DNA of 64,000 bases from Algoriphagus aquimarinus (GCF_900112005.1 NZ_FOKK01000001.1:248001-312000), one strand, 5' to 3'; numbered from the stretch's first letter, positions 1 to 9,496 are shown. A program made the numbers and translations. Notes: a model not told the origin generated them from the letters alone.

Positions 1-609
1 TTTAAATAATTGTTTTAAAGCTGGCATTAATACAAATAAAAATTCTCCTACCAATATTAATACTGCGATTAAAGCAAGAAAATATATTGTTGTCTTCAAT
101 TTTGCAAGATTCTCACTTGCTCCCTTCTGATATTCCTCTACTGCACGCTGCATTGTCAGAAAATAGGGAGATTCAGTTTCTGCAATGATCCTTACATCTT
201 GTTCAATTGAACTAGGATTATTTATAATATTCTTACTAGATAATACTATTGTTTCTAAATATCTGTCACTTATTTTTAATAGGGAATCTAACGTACTATT
301 ATCTCCATCTCTTTTATTTATTGAAAAAAGATATTTATGTGAGTCTTCAAACTCATCCACTAAGGCTTGGAGGGTATTTAGGGAGTCTTTACCTAACCTC
401 TTACTTAGTTTATTATCAAAGGAAAAAACTAAATTAGTAATACTCTCACTCAGCATACATTGTTGTGAAGCTTTACTAATTAATAGAGCAGAATGTTTTT
501 GAGTATTAACACTGTTTTGTACAATTACCAATGCAGCAAGAACAATCAGTATAATTGTAGATATAAATAATATATATCGTTTTTTAATAGACTTTTCTAA
601 GTTTATCAT
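1..609 (-). CDS. Membrane-anchored sensor protein, N-terminal part only
   Basis: The reverse strand is open from an ATG at 609 to the window edge, giving 203 codons without a stop, so the gene continues to the left. Residues about 12-30 form one membrane segment and about 170-195 a second. Between them lies a helical region of roughly 140 residues rich in Leu, Ser and Asn. This two-membrane-span layout with a helical extracytoplasmic domain is typical of the sensory part of histidine kinases, methyl-accepting proteins (PilJ-like) and similar receptors. The output domain lies outside the window, so the class of sensor cannot be decided. No lipobox or cleavable signal is visible. Confidence 0.7.
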   Translation of the reverse strand, partial: MINLEKSIKKRYILFISTIILIVLAALVIVQNSVNTQKHSALLISKASQQCMLSESITNLVFSFDNKLSKRLGKDSLNTLQALVDEFEDSHKYLFSINKRDGDNSTLDSLLKISDRYLETIVLSSKNIINNPSSIEQDVRIIAETESPYFLTMQRAVEEYQKGASENLAKLKTTIYFLALIAVLILVGEFLFVLMPALKQLFK

Positions 610-1586
610 TTATAACTTTTCTATATTCAACTACTCCAGTCTATCCAAACTGATTGATTTGAGACAAAACCGGATAGCTGTCTCTTTTGCCCTTTCCTCC
701 TTCAATTCAGATCCACATTCGCTTAGGGCCTATGGCCTTGATTTACTATTAATTCACTTACCCGTTATCAGCTTAAAAAGATGAGGTTCAAAATTTAGCC
801 ATGCCTAGTACATAATACAGAGCTAATCTCTGTTCTTCACAGTGTACCAGTGTAAATGATATTCCTTAACGGGTAGCTATATAAAATACAACTTTTTCTA
901 AACATCTAACTCTTTTCATATCAAAATGTTATCACCCTAATGAAGGGCTTTTATAGAATTACAGATTTAGTCACATGAAACGCTCTAGTTATTCGCCACA
1001 TAAAATGGCATCAGCCGTTATAAGCGCTCTCTAGCGTAGTTACTGATTAATCCCTCTTTGGTGAGTCCTCCACTTAATAAATACGTGCGCATTTATTTCT
1101 TCAGCATTTAAAGATTGAACATAATCAACTCCTTTTTCTTGGCCTTCCTTCTAATTCCCCCTGTCACATTCCATCCACATTTTGGCTTATCTAGACTAGC
1201 GGTAGATTTCTATTATCCTCGCTCCAAGCTAATTAGGATTATAGAAGGCAGGTATATAGAAACTGCAGTCAATCGGAAAGGTAAGTATAAATCTGCTATA
1301 TCAGGAAATTGCACTAAAAGCTTCTCAGATAACGTAGCCCTTAGCCCTTCACCTTTTATCATCACAATCCGCCTTCTAACACTCATAGCGATAGTATTCG
1401 TTTGAAATTCAACGTTAAAAATCGGCTGAAAAAATGTGATATTTTTGTTAAAAATTAGTCTTTTAGAATCAAAACATACTCTCTCTGTCTATCATTATGA
1501 GGCGTGGACAAGGTGGTATAAAAATCTAGCTCAAGATTTAAGCATTTTTTGCTCGCTCCTACTTACTATGTCCGTCAGTGATTATC
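610..1586. other. Long intergenic region without a convincing gene
   Basis: Almost 1 kb lies between the start of the sensor gene and the end of the DUF5916 gene. Short open frames exist (for example 1115-1405 on the plus strand), but none shows a recognisable domain or a good start. The segment includes two inverted copies of a 9-base block (tacccgtta near 761-769 and taacgggta near 868-876) about 100 bases apart, with a small hairpin (acagag/ctctgt) between them. I see no tRNA, tmRNA or RNase P signature. It may be a decayed gene region, a long leader for the sensor gene, or a structured RNA. Confidence 0.4.
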
Positions 1587-3794
1587 CTATAGATTCAGCC
1601 AGTAGTTCAATTTAAATACAAGCGACCGCTGCTTAGGCATAAAGTCCCCAGGAAAGTAATTATCTGTATAAACTATAAACATATCCGAAACCGTAGCATA
1701 ACGCCACTGCAGTCGGGTATTGATATTCAAGTTGTCAATCTGGTTATTATACTGGATGAAAGTGGTCCAAAACAACTTCTTAGAAACTGTCAGATCAATT
1801 CTCGGACCTACTAATAGCAAATTAGCATCTGCTTGTGGCTCTGGAAGTCTGATTTGGTTGTAGCTGAAATTCATAGATATATTAGCAATATACCCTAGTC
1901 TAAGAGCCATTTCACTTTGGATTTTACGGATATTACCTGTGAAGTATTGACCGAATTCACTCGTCAAGGTGATATTAAAAAGCTTTCTGGGATTACTCTT
2001 CAATTCAACTCCGATTGTGTTTGTATTATAATCCGTCCCTGTTGGCAATGGTTCTGCACCCGTTCGTGTAGGATCGAATTCCTTAAATAGATAAATGTAC
2101 CGATTGCGCTGTGTGATCGTTATTTGGGCTAAGTTTTGGAAGCGTACTTCGTAAATAAGTTTTAAATCACGATCCGTCGTTCCTAAATTTTCATTGAACA
2201 ACTGTTCATAATCAATCTTTGGCCCATGACGATTGATGATTCGGGACTTTGGAAAAAAGACATATGCTAAATCTGGATTAAATCGTTTGTAACCTACTCT
2301 AGGAGCAAAGCCTACTAGAGGATTATAGTTTTCACCTATGTCCAGATAACTCACAGACCCATTCCAGTGCAAATCATTATATCGAACAAAAGCATTGAAG
2401 GTTCCTGGATTTTCTCCTACCTCTTTCTCGAAGGTTCGATGGTAAAAAGCCTTACCTGTCCACTTATTATCTTCTGAAGCTAAATTATACTCCAAGCCTA
2501 CTAGGCGATTGTATGCATTAGGATCAAAAACACTTTGGTATTCATCCAGCGCAAATGATTCTCTATCCACGAAAATGAACCCAATATTCGAACGTGAAAA
2601 GATCTTCTTTTGAACTGCCAACACAGAAAAATTCTTTCCCGAAATACCTGCTTCATCGTCACTTGCTGTTTGCATATTCATCATGCCCACTCGCCAATCA
2701 TCAGTAATTTTACCGCTGATCCTTGCACCATAGATGATCTTATTCTGAATATTTTGGCCTGTATTTTCGTCACGGTCAACTCCTATTCTTCTAGAGAAAA
2801 ATGGTCTAGCAAGCGGATGTCCAAAATTTGCAAAGAGATCACCATTCTCTAAAAAAAATTGACGTCTCTCAGGAAAAAAAATCTCAAATCGATCCAAGTT
2901 AGTGACTTGCTCGTCCACTTCCACTTGTGAAAAATCAGGGTTAAATGTCAAGTCAAGGTTTAACGCTGGTCCAATACCTACCTTAGCATCTCCACCAATC
3001 GATGGAGTCGGTTTTTCTTTTGTTCCCTCTAGGTAATTCCTCGACATTCTCGAAGCCACATAGGGAATAAGAGAAATATTGGCATCATTCTTCTCCAATG
3101 GTTCCTCAAAAATCAATTTCCGGCTAAATGCTAGTGAGAGTAGGGAAAATTGACGCGGGATAGGTGACCATGTACTTTTTTCACCTTCATGGCTATCGAT
3201 TCTGTAAAAATTCAAATTCCAATTTTGGCCACCATCCTGAAATCGTAAGGTAGATAGTGGAATGATAGCCTCAATTTGCCAGCGATCTTCGTAGATAACA
3301 GCCTCCGCAAACCACTTATTATCCCAAGCCAAACTTAAATCTTCTGATTTAGCACCTCCATTGGAAACCAACCCCTCTCGTTGTACTCCATAGGGATTTA
3401 CACCAAACTGAAACGCATTTGTCTTATCATTAAATGTGTCAAACATGAATGTAATCCCATCATTTGCTTCACCACGATAGTCTCTTCTAAGAGAAGTAGA
3501 GACATATTTCCGTGGTCCCACATTTTGCATTACTGCAGCGATGTATAGATTTTCATCATCATAAGCGATTTTAAAACGCGTGCTCGCCGTTGCCTGTGAT
3601 GTGTCAGAAGGAAAATTTTGGGTAAAATTCTCACTCCATCCTTCAGAATCCCAGATTTCCTCATCCAATACCCCATCTAGGACAATAGGATCCTTTACTT
3701 TAAAAGCAAATGCATTTGGCGCGGATTGAGACTGGGAAAATCCCTGAACACAAAATAATAGAATTAACGTAATAAGCAGAAGATACTTTGGCAT
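1587..3794 (-). CDS. DUF5916 outer-membrane protein with CBM9-like N-terminal domain
   Basis: The protein has 735 residues. A cleavable signal peptide (about residues 1-20, ending near GFSQ) is followed by a CBM9-like sugar-binding fold (about 25-215; motif DGVLDEEIWD near 39-48). The rest resembles the DUF5916 family: long alternating aromatic strands that probably form an outer-membrane beta barrel and end in a hydrophobic C-terminus (LVFKLNYWLNL). Members are common in Bacteroidota. Their function is not established, although the CBM9 part suggests contact with carbohydrate. The gene stands alone, with about 100 bases before the next gene upstream. Family assignment is confident; role is unknown. 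Confidence 0.85.
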   Translation of the reverse strand: MPKYLLLITLILLFCVQGFSQSQSAPNAFAFKVKDPIVLDGVLDEEIWDSEGWSENFTQNFPSDTSQATASTRFKIAYDDENLYIAAVMQNVGPRKYVSTSLRRDYRGEANDGITFMFDTFNDKTNAFQFGVNPYGVQREGLVSNGGAKSEDLSLAWDNKWFAEAVIYEDRWQIEAIIPLSTLRFQDGGQNWNLNFYRIDSHEGEKSTWSPIPRQFSLLSLAFSRKLIFEEPLEKNDANISLIPYVASRMSRNYLEGTKEKPTPSIGGDAKVGIGPALNLDLTFNPDFSQVEVDEQVTNLDRFEIFFPERRQFFLENGDLFANFGHPLARPFFSRRIGVDRDENTGQNIQNKIIYGARISGKITDDWRVGMMNMQTASDDEAGISGKNFSVLAVQKKIFSRSNIGFIFVDRESFALDEYQSVFDPNAYNRLVGLEYNLASEDNKWTGKAFYHRTFEKEVGENPGTFNAFVRYNDLHWNGSVSYLDIGENYNPLVGFAPRVGYKRFNPDLAYVFFPKSRIINRHGPKIDYEQLFNENLGTTDRDLKLIYEVRFQNLAQITITQRNRYIYLFKEFDPTRTGAEPLPTGTDYNTNTIGVELKSNPRKLFNITLTSEFGQYFTGNIRKIQSEMALRLGYIANISMNFSYNQIRLPEPQADANLLLVGPRIDLTVSKKLFWTTFIQYNNQIDNLNINTRLQWRYATVSDMFIVYTDNYFPGDFMPKQRSLVFKLNYWLNL

Positions 3795-3895
3795 AGGTAG
3801 AGGACTTCCAACAAAAATATCAGTAGCACCTCCAATTTCAGCATATATTATACTAATGGTTAAAAAATAAGGGAATTCTATTTTTTATACCCTGA

Positions 3896-4321
3896 TTATT
3901 TCCCAAAGACAGTGAGAATCAGGCTTCTATTTCCTGCATTTCTACGAAATTCACACAGATAAATTCCCTGCCAAATTCCCATGTTGAGTTTTCCACCAGA
4001 AATAGGGATTTGAAGACTTGTGTCAAAAAAACTGGCTTTAATGTGTGCAGGCATATCATCCGGACCTTCGTAAGTGTGGATAAACCGTGGATAAGATTCT
4101 GGAATTAACTCATTTACGAATGTTTGGAAGTCCTTTCTGACAGTAGGATCCGCATTTTCATTGATAGTCAACGCCGCAGAAGTATGTTGGATAAAGACCT
4201 GCAAAAAACCCATTTCAATCTGTGCTATTTCAGGTATGGCATCCTCTATTTCCTCGGTGATCAAATGATATCCTGCTGGAAAAGATTGCAAGCGAAGTTT
4301 GTGTTGGAAAAATTGAGTCAT
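3896..4321 (-). CDS. YjbQ/UPF0047 family protein (secondary thiamine-phosphate synthase type)
   Basis: At 141 residues this is a full-length member of the YjbQ (UPF0047) family of small homo-oligomeric enzymes. Characteristic features are HTSAAL (46-51), the following LTINENADP, DDMPAHIK (88-95) and the C-terminal block MGIWQGIYLCEFR (about 114-126). The conserved His and Asp/Glu residues are those expected to form the metal/active site. Some homologues show weak thiamine phosphate synthase activity and complement an E. coli thiE mutant, hence the common name, but the physiological reaction is not settled. No TPP riboswitch lies upstream here, which weakens a specific thiamine role. Confidence 0.9.
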   Translation of the reverse strand: MTQFFQHKLRLQSFPAGYHLITEEIEDAIPEIAQIEMGFLQVFIQHTSAALTINENADPTVRKDFQTFVNELIPESYPRFIHTYEGPDDMPAHIKASFFDTSLQIPISGGKLNMGIWQGIYLCEFRRNAGNRSLILTVFGK

Positions 4322-4367
4322 TCACAAAAATAGGATTCGCCCAATGAGTACAAAACTCTCCTTGAAA

Positions 4368-4778
4368 CTATTGCTTATCAAAATACAACTTGGCACCGTC
4401 ACAAGCGTCCCAAGTCCCTGTAAGCTGCCCCTTGCTATTTAAGAAATATTGCTCCTGATCAGTGCTACAACTGTGAATGAGCTGTGTATTTGCACTTTCG
4501 TATTGAAAAATAAACTTCCTCAATCCGTCTTCGAATCGCTCTTCATAAGTTCCACTGATCGATTGTTTTCCAATAGATTTTCTAAAAGTACCATCAGATG
4601 AAAGAGAATAAACATAGGCAGAATCTCTAATGGAAATATAGCTCGGACTGGATACTCCTCCTTCTTGATAGCCAGCAATTACCCACTTCTGATTACCTGA
4701 AACTGGTTCAGGGTAATCATCAAAATCGCATGAAAATGCAAAAACAGCTAAGAGTAGGAATAAAATAAGTTGCTTCAT
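4368..4778 (-). CDS. Small lipoprotein, paralogue of the gene at 5372-5794
   Basis: The 136-residue protein starts with a lipoprotein signal (lipobox around FAFSC, Cys17), so it is probably anchored in the outer membrane. The mature part has the layout W-K/V-x-x-G..., a YVYSLSSDGTFRKSIG strand pair, ISGTYEE, and a C-terminal DACDGAKLYF block. This looks like a small lipocalin-like beta barrel domain. The same arrangement occurs in the lipoprotein at 5372-5794 (FYVFKKDGTFLKTVG, TSGTFQ, DPCDGITLYF), so the two are diverged duplicates on either side of a TfoX-like gene. Function is unknown. Confidence 0.75.
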   Translation of the reverse strand: MKQLILFLLLAVFAFSCDFDDYPEPVSGNQKWVIAGYQEGGVSSPSYISIRDSAYVYSLSSDGTFRKSIGKQSISGTYEERFEDGLRKFIFQYESANTQLIHSCSTDQEQYFLNSKGQLTGTWDACDGAKLYFDKQ

Positions 4779-4860
4779 TGAATCAAATGGTTGCTATACT
4801 TCTGGATAGTCTTCCAAATTCAATTACTCTGCCAATTTTCTGAAGGGAAAAAACTGTTTT

Positions 4861-5217
4861 CTATTTTTTACTTCTTTTTGCCAAAGGATTGTATTCCAAT
4901 GCCTTTTCTATCCAAAATTCCCAATCTTCATCCATATCAAATCCCTCTGGATCTACATAGACAAATCCCTTCATAGGCCTACCCGTAAATTCCATCGTTC
5001 GACAACCTGCCCGTTTCATACACATATCTTGGGCGAATTCCCCCACTCTCACCATCATTCGATCTTCACCAGAAGTCTTATCTCTGTTCAGGCCTATGCA
5101 CATTTTATCATCTACCATGAACAGCATTCCTCCCATCATTTTTTTGGCAGTAAAAGCAACACCTCTACGCTTAAAACTTGAAGCTAATCGTTCAGCTAAA
5201 TACTCATCAAAAGCCAT
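4861..5217 (-). CDS. TfoX/Sxy N-terminal domain protein
   Basis: The 118-residue protein matches the TfoX N-terminal domain: a start AFDEYLAERLAS, the MMGGMLFMVDDKMCIGL block (about 27-43), and GRPMKGFVYVDPEGFD (about 80-95). In Gammaproteobacteria TfoX/Sxy activates competence genes. In Bacteroidota, stand-alone proteins with only this N-terminal domain are common and their role is unknown. The C-terminal TfoX domain is missing, as is usual for these short versions. It lies between two paralogous lipoproteins, with 82 bases to the upstream start of one and about 150 bases to the end of the other. Confidence 0.85.
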   Translation of the reverse strand: MAFDEYLAERLASSFKRRGVAFTAKKMMGGMLFMVDDKMCIGLNRDKTSGEDRMMVRVGEFAQDMCMKRAGCRTMEFTGRPMKGFVYVDPEGFDMDEDWEFWIEKALEYNPLAKRSKK

Positions 5218-5371
5218 AATTCCGTTTTATGTATTTCTTTACTATTAGAAGAAAATAGCCGGTCAAATTGCTGTCAATTCAATCGTTGACGCCTCGTCGA
5301 TTTCCAATCTGTAAATCAAAGAATTTATTGCTGCCGTATATTCTAATTCTCAGTTAAAATAAGACTCATCC

Positions 5372-5794
5372 TCACTTTTCATTCGAAAAGTATAGCGTAA
5401 TGCCATCGCATGGGTCACTTCCGCCAACTAATAGATTATCCATATTTAAATGGAGATGTTCAAGATTTGGATAGCAGCTATATCTTAACAAATCATCTAG
5501 AAAGGTCAGCGTGTAACTCGTCCCTTTTGTATTCGTTCCATGAATCAAGTCCTCTAGTTGAAATGTGCCTGAAGTGGTTTCATTCCCAACAGTTTTGAGG
5601 AAAGTCCCATCTTTCTTAAACACATAAAAATAACTAGAATCACTGATTGCCTGAAAGCCCGAGTCCCCACCTAAGCCATAACTACTTTTTCCCACCAACT
5701 TCCAAATCTGAGGAAATTTCTTTTCCAAATTTTTCTCAGTCCGACAGGATATTGAAAAAAAGGCAATGACTAAAATGCATATAAGGAATTTCAT
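5372..5794 (-). CDS. Small lipoprotein, paralogue of the gene at 4368-4778
   Basis: The 140-residue protein carries a lipoprotein signal with lipobox SISC (Cys17). The mature part opens with a WKLVGKSSYG-like strand, followed by FYVFKKDGTFLKTVG and TSGTFQ, and ends in DPCDGITLYF. It shares this order with the neighbour at 4368-4778 and probably has the same small beta-barrel fold. Two Cys residues in the mature part (one near 'YSCYPN', one in DPCDG) are also present in the paralogue (HSCST, DACDG), so a disulphide is plausible. No function is known. Confidence 0.75.
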   Translation of the reverse strand: MKFLICILVIAFFSISCRTEKNLEKKFPQIWKLVGKSSYGLGGDSGFQAISDSSYFYVFKKDGTFLKTVGNETTSGTFQLEDLIHGTNTKGTSYTLTFLDDLLRYSCYPNLEHLHLNMDNLLVGGSDPCDGITLYFSNEK

Positions 5795-5858
5795 AGCATG
5801 CTTTTAAACTAGTAAGGAATCATGTTGATACTGGAACGCATTTGCAAATGGCTACAGA

Positions 5859-6704
5859 TCAGATCTTCTCAATGAAATTTTCCAACACACCAATCTCGTC
5901 AATTCCTATTCTCACACGATCTCCCGCTTCTAGCGTAAAATCATCTGGAACAATACCTGTTCCTGTCATCAAAAAGCAACCAATTGGGAAGGTATCTGCG
6001 CGGAAAAGCCATCCAGCCAGTTCCTGTGGCTTACGCTTCAGTTGGGTTAAAGCAGTCTCGCCAGCAAAAGCCAAAACTCCAGCTCTGAAGATCTCCAACC
6101 TGATCGTCGCTGTCTCTTCAATGGCTTTATCCGTTATGAAAAGACAAGGACCAATCGCCGCACAACCTGCATAAACCTTCGCCTGTGGCAAATAGAGCGG
6201 GTTTTCACCTTCAATACTTCTGCTACTCATGTCATTTCCGCAGGTATACCCTTGTATTTTCCCAGAAGGAGAAATCACCAAAGTCAACTCTGGCTCTGGC
6301 ACATCCCAGGTAGAATCCTTACGGATATTCACTGCAGTTCCAGGCGCAGAAACTCGGCTAGCGGTGGCTTTGAAAAATAGCTCAGGACGATCAGCATTAT
6401 AAACCTTATCGTAGAAATCTGCTCCACCGGCATCTTGGGATTCTTCCATTCTGGCAGTTCGGCTACGGTAGTAAGTCACCCCAGCCGCCCAGATTTCTTG
6501 ATTTCCCATAGGGGATAAAATGCCTTTTGCTAGCAAATCCTCAGCTTCTTCAGCGGAAATCGCTTTCCAAGACTTGGACTGTGAGTTTAGATAATCTTTA
6601 AGATTTTCATGCGCCAGCAAAGCATCCCAGTCTAATTCAGGACCAAAAAAAGCTTGATTCTCTTGCTGCAAAAGTGTGCCCGAAGGCAGTTTGTAAATTT
6701 TCAT
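5859..6704 (-). CDS. Fumarylacetoacetate hydrolase family protein
   Basis: The protein has 281 residues and belongs to the FAH superfamily. The C-terminal catalytic domain carries the metal ligands in EPEL (Glu137, Glu139) and GNDMSSRS (Asp158). A basic SR stretch near 81-85 follows the conserved AAGVTYYRSR. Enzymes of this group hydrolyse or decarboxylate 2-keto-dioate type intermediates, or dehydrate sugar acids. This sequence resembles the branch found beside sugar-acid catabolism in Bacteroidota, but its neighbours give no pathway, so the substrate is open. The gene is divergent from the TPP-riboswitch/TonB receptor unit; the shared 392-base intergenic region probably holds both promoters. 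Confidence 0.85.
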   Translation of the reverse strand: MKIYKLPSGTLLQQENQAFFGPELDWDALLAHENLKDYLNSQSKSWKAISAEEAEDLLAKGILSPMGNQEIWAAGVTYYRSRTARMEESQDAGGADFYDKVYNADRPELFFKATASRVSAPGTAVNIRKDSTWDVPEPELTLVISPSGKIQGYTCGNDMSSRSIEGENPLYLPQAKVYAGCAAIGPCLFITDKAIEETATIRLEIFRAGVLAFAGETALTQLKRKPQELAGWLFRADTFPIGCFLMTGTGIVPDDFTLEAGDRVRIGIDEIGVLENFIEKI

Positions 6705-7096
6705 AGGTTATAGGGTTTGATTAGAAATTTAGGAAAAAGATTTGAGAGATAGGTAAAAGTTAAAGGAGGAAAGATGCATGGTGAACAGACTTTTGAAGAA
6801 TTGACAATATTAATTTTCTAATCGGCAGATTTGCGAAGCAACTTTTCCCCATTACCTTTGCTCATAGATCATAGGGGGTGCCTTAATAAAACGGGCTGAG
6901 ATCATACCCATACGACCTGATCCGGATAATGCCGGCGAAGGGAAATGAACAAGCGTAGCAACAAACAAAATCAAACAACCGAAGCGGTACCCTTCTGGAT
7001 TTTAGATTTTGTCCATGCTAACGGGTAAACAATTACGGGGAGCTTCCCTAAAGCTTTCTCATGTTTCACTCAATCTCCCGCAAGGGAATATTACAC
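6705..7096. other. Divergent intergenic region holding a TPP riboswitch leader
   Basis: This 392-base region separates the minus-strand FAH gene from the plus-strand TonB receptor. Its left half is AT-rich and should carry both promoters. The centre holds the TPP riboswitch, annotated separately. About 110 bases between the aptamer and the chosen ATG can form further stems, for example acaaaatc with gattttgt, and gggagcttccc near the end. These are candidates for the expression platform. No additional gene is seen. Confidence 0.7.
6870..6950 (+). promoter_or_regulatory. TPP riboswitch (THI element) upstream of TonB receptor
   Basis: The thiamine pyrophosphate aptamer core is readable directly: GGGGGTGCC (6874-6882), GGGCTGAGATCATACCC (about 6893-6909), then GACCTGATCCGGATAATGCC (about 6914-6933) and GGCGAAGGGAA. 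These are the conserved P2, P3 and P4/P5 blocks in the right order and spacing. Binding of TPP should lower expression of the receptor gene that follows. Placement of a THI element in front of a TonB receptor is a known Bacteroidota arrangement for uptake of thiamine or its precursors. Confidence 0.95.
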
Positions 7097-9484
7097 ATGA
7101 AAAAAGTATTTCTTGGCTTGGCTTTTTGCCTAGTCGCCATTTCAAGCTGGGCTCAGCAGAGCCTTAGCGGAAAAGTGCTGGATTCTAAATCCGGCGAAGC
7201 TTTAGTAGGTGCCTCAGTGTGGGCAGAAAATCAGGGAAAAGGTGGCGTCACAGACGAGAATGGCCTTTTCACCATTAACAAATTACAATCGGGCACCGTG
7301 GAACTTCGGGTTTCATACATCGGATACAGCACGGTAAAGCAAACTTTGGAAGTGCCATATTCCGGTGAACTGACGATAAAACTCCATGCTACTGAACTGA
7401 TGACGGAGGAATTCATCGTATCAGCAACTCGTGCTTCTCAGAGTACTCCGACTACATTTCAAGAGATAAGCAAAGAAGAGCTTGCCAAGAGAAATCTCGG
7501 TCAGGATATTCCTCTGCTCTTGAATTTCACTCCTTCGGTAGTGACCTTTTCAGACGCTGGTGCTGGAATCGGCTATACTGGGATGCGAATCAGAGGTTCA
7601 GATCAAAGCAGAATCAATGTGACTGTGAATGGTATTCCGATGAATGATGCCGAGTCTCATGGCGTTTATTGGGTAAATATGCCTGACTTCGCCTCTTCTG
7701 TGGATAATCTTCAGATTCAGCGTGGGGTGGGAACCTCCACCAACGGTGCGGCGACTTTTGGTGCTAGTTTGAACTTCCAAACTGATACTAGAAACGACGA
7801 TGCGTATGCGCAAATTGATAACTCCGTTGGATCTTTTAATTCACTTAAGCATACGATCAAAGTTGGGTCAGGACTCTTAAACAACCGATTTGCTGTAGAT
7901 GCAAGGCTTTCAAAAATCACATCCGATGGCTATGTGGATAGAGCTAGCTCAGACCTGAGCTCATATTTTGTCTCAGCGGGTTATTTCGGAGAAAATCATG
8001 TATTGAAACTGAATGTCTTTTCCGGAAAAGAAAAAACTTACCAAAGCTGGTATGGACTATCTGAGTCTAAGCTAAAAGACGATCGCAAATTCAATTATTA
8101 CACCTACGACAACGAAACAGATAACTATCAGCAGGATCATTATCAATTGATCTATGCAGGCAAAATTGGCAGTAACTGGAAAACAAATGCTGCACTCCAC
8201 TATACTTACGGACGTGGATATTACGAGCAGTATAGAGAAGATGATGCCTTTGCCAACTACCGTCTTCCTAATGTGACTATTGGAGAATCAATCATAACCA
8301 ACACGGACATCATCAGAAGACTTTGGCTGGATAATGACTTTTACGGTGGAGTTGCTTCCTTCAATTATATCTCAGATGATGGACGTTGGGATGCGGTACT
8401 TGGCGGTGGTGCAAATCGCTATGACGGAAGACATTTCGGAGAGATCGTCTGGGCGAGAATAGCCGGGGACACCGAAATCCGTGATAAATATTACAACAAT
8501 AGCGCAGTGAAGGATGACCGAAATGTCTATTTGAAAGCTACACGGGAACTTACCACCGGATTAAGTCTGTATGGAGATCTGCAACTACGGGTGATAGATT
8601 ATTCATTTGAAGGGCTAAATGACGATGGGCGAATCGTAGATGGAGAGGAAAAATATACCTTCTTCAATCCAAAATTTGGTGTTAGCTATGAGAATTCAGG
8701 CCGGACTTGGTATGCTAGCTACGCTGTAGCCAATAGAGAACCAAAAAGATCTGATTTCACGGATAACCAGATCACGGAAATTCCAAAACCTGAGCGATTG
8801 AACAACATCGAAGCAGGTCTACGTGCCAGAAGCGGAAGTTTCACCTACAATGCAAATTTCTACCTCATGGACTACAAAGATCAGCTGATCCCAACAGGGC
8901 AGATCAACAATGTAGGAGCTTACATCCGTGAAAACGTAGCAAATTCATATCGTGCAGGAATAGAGTTGGATGCAACTTATCAGGTATCGAAATCATGGAT
9001 TTTAGGAGCAAACATTGCGCTTAGCCAAAATAGAATCAAGGAATTCACCGAATACGTGGATGATTACAGCACTGCCGAATTCACACAGGAAGCTTTCACT
9101 TATACTGACACCGATATTGCTCTTTCCCCAAATGCTGTAGCATCTGCTATGATCGAGTTTAAGCCAGTAAAGAATCTTTCGCTGAACTGGCTGAGTAAGT
9201 ATGTAGGCAAGCAATACTTGGACAATACCAGCAGCGATGCAAGATCCCTCGATGCTTTCTTGACCAATGATATCCGTATCAGCTACTCCGTTCAGCCACG
9301 CTTTTTCAAAAGCTTGGAGCTAAACCTTCTGGTGAACAATATCTTCAATGAGATGTATGAGCCAAATGGCTATACGTTCAGCTACTTCGTTCCTGGCGAA
9401 AGTCAAAAAGAATTAGTGACGGAGAATTACTATTATCCAATGGCTGGAACTAACTTTATGCTAGGTTTGAGCTTGAAATTCTAA
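7097..9484 (+). CDS. TonB-dependent outer-membrane receptor, probably for thiamine or a precursor
   Basis: I place the start at the ATG at 7097, because it opens a normal signal peptide (MKKVFLGLAFCLVAISSWAQ); an ATG 36 bases earlier would add a non-signal-like tail. The 795-residue protein has a CarboxypepD_reg-like domain (about 22-105; SGKVLDSKSGEALVGASV), a plug domain (about 120-230) containing GYTGMRIRGSDQSRINV (about 165-181), then a 22-strand type barrel ending in LGLSLKF. Regulation by the TPP riboswitch just upstream identifies thiamine, or one of its breakdown products or phosphates, as the likely cargo. That is inference from regulation; the binding residues cannot be read. A terminator follows at once, so there is no co-transcribed transporter. 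Confidence 0.88.
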   Translation: MKKVFLGLAFCLVAISSWAQQSLSGKVLDSKSGEALVGASVWAENQGKGGVTDENGLFTINKLQSGTVELRVSYIGYSTVKQTLEVPYSGELTIKLHATELMTEEFIVSATRASQSTPTTFQEISKEELAKRNLGQDIPLLLNFTPSVVTFSDAGAGIGYTGMRIRGSDQSRINVTVNGIPMNDAESHGVYWVNMPDFASSVDNLQIQRGVGTSTNGAATFGASLNFQTDTRNDDAYAQIDNSVGSFNSLKHTIKVGSGLLNNRFAVDARLSKITSDGYVDRASSDLSSYFVSAGYFGENHVLKLNVFSGKEKTYQSWYGLSESKLKDDRKFNYYTYDNETDNYQQDHYQLIYAGKIGSNWKTNAALHYTYGRGYYEQYREDDAFANYRLPNVTIGESIITNTDIIRRLWLDNDFYGGVASFNYISDDGRWDAVLGGGANRYDGRHFGEIVWARIAGDTEIRDKYYNNSAVKDDRNVYLKATRELTTGLSLYGDLQLRVIDYSFEGLNDDGRIVDGEEKYTFFNPKFGVSYENSGRTWYASYAVANREPKRSDFTDNQITEIPKPERLNNIEAGLRARSGSFTYNANFYLMDYKDQLIPTGQINNVGAYIRENVANSYRAGIELDATYQVSKSWILGANIALSQNRIKEFTEYVDDYSTAEFTQEAFTYTDTDIALSPNAVASAMIEFKPVKNLSLNWLSKYVGKQYLDNTSSDARSLDAFLTNDIRISYSVQPRFFKSLELNLLVNNIFNEMYEPNGYTFSYFVPGESQKELVTENYYYPMAGTNFMLGLSLKF

Positions 9485-9496
9485 GGGTCTTTATTA

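Noticed and set aside
1115..1405. Plus-strand open frame of 96 codons in the long left intergenic gap
   Set aside because: No domain, no plausible start context and composition like non-coding sequence; I treat the stretch as a gap.
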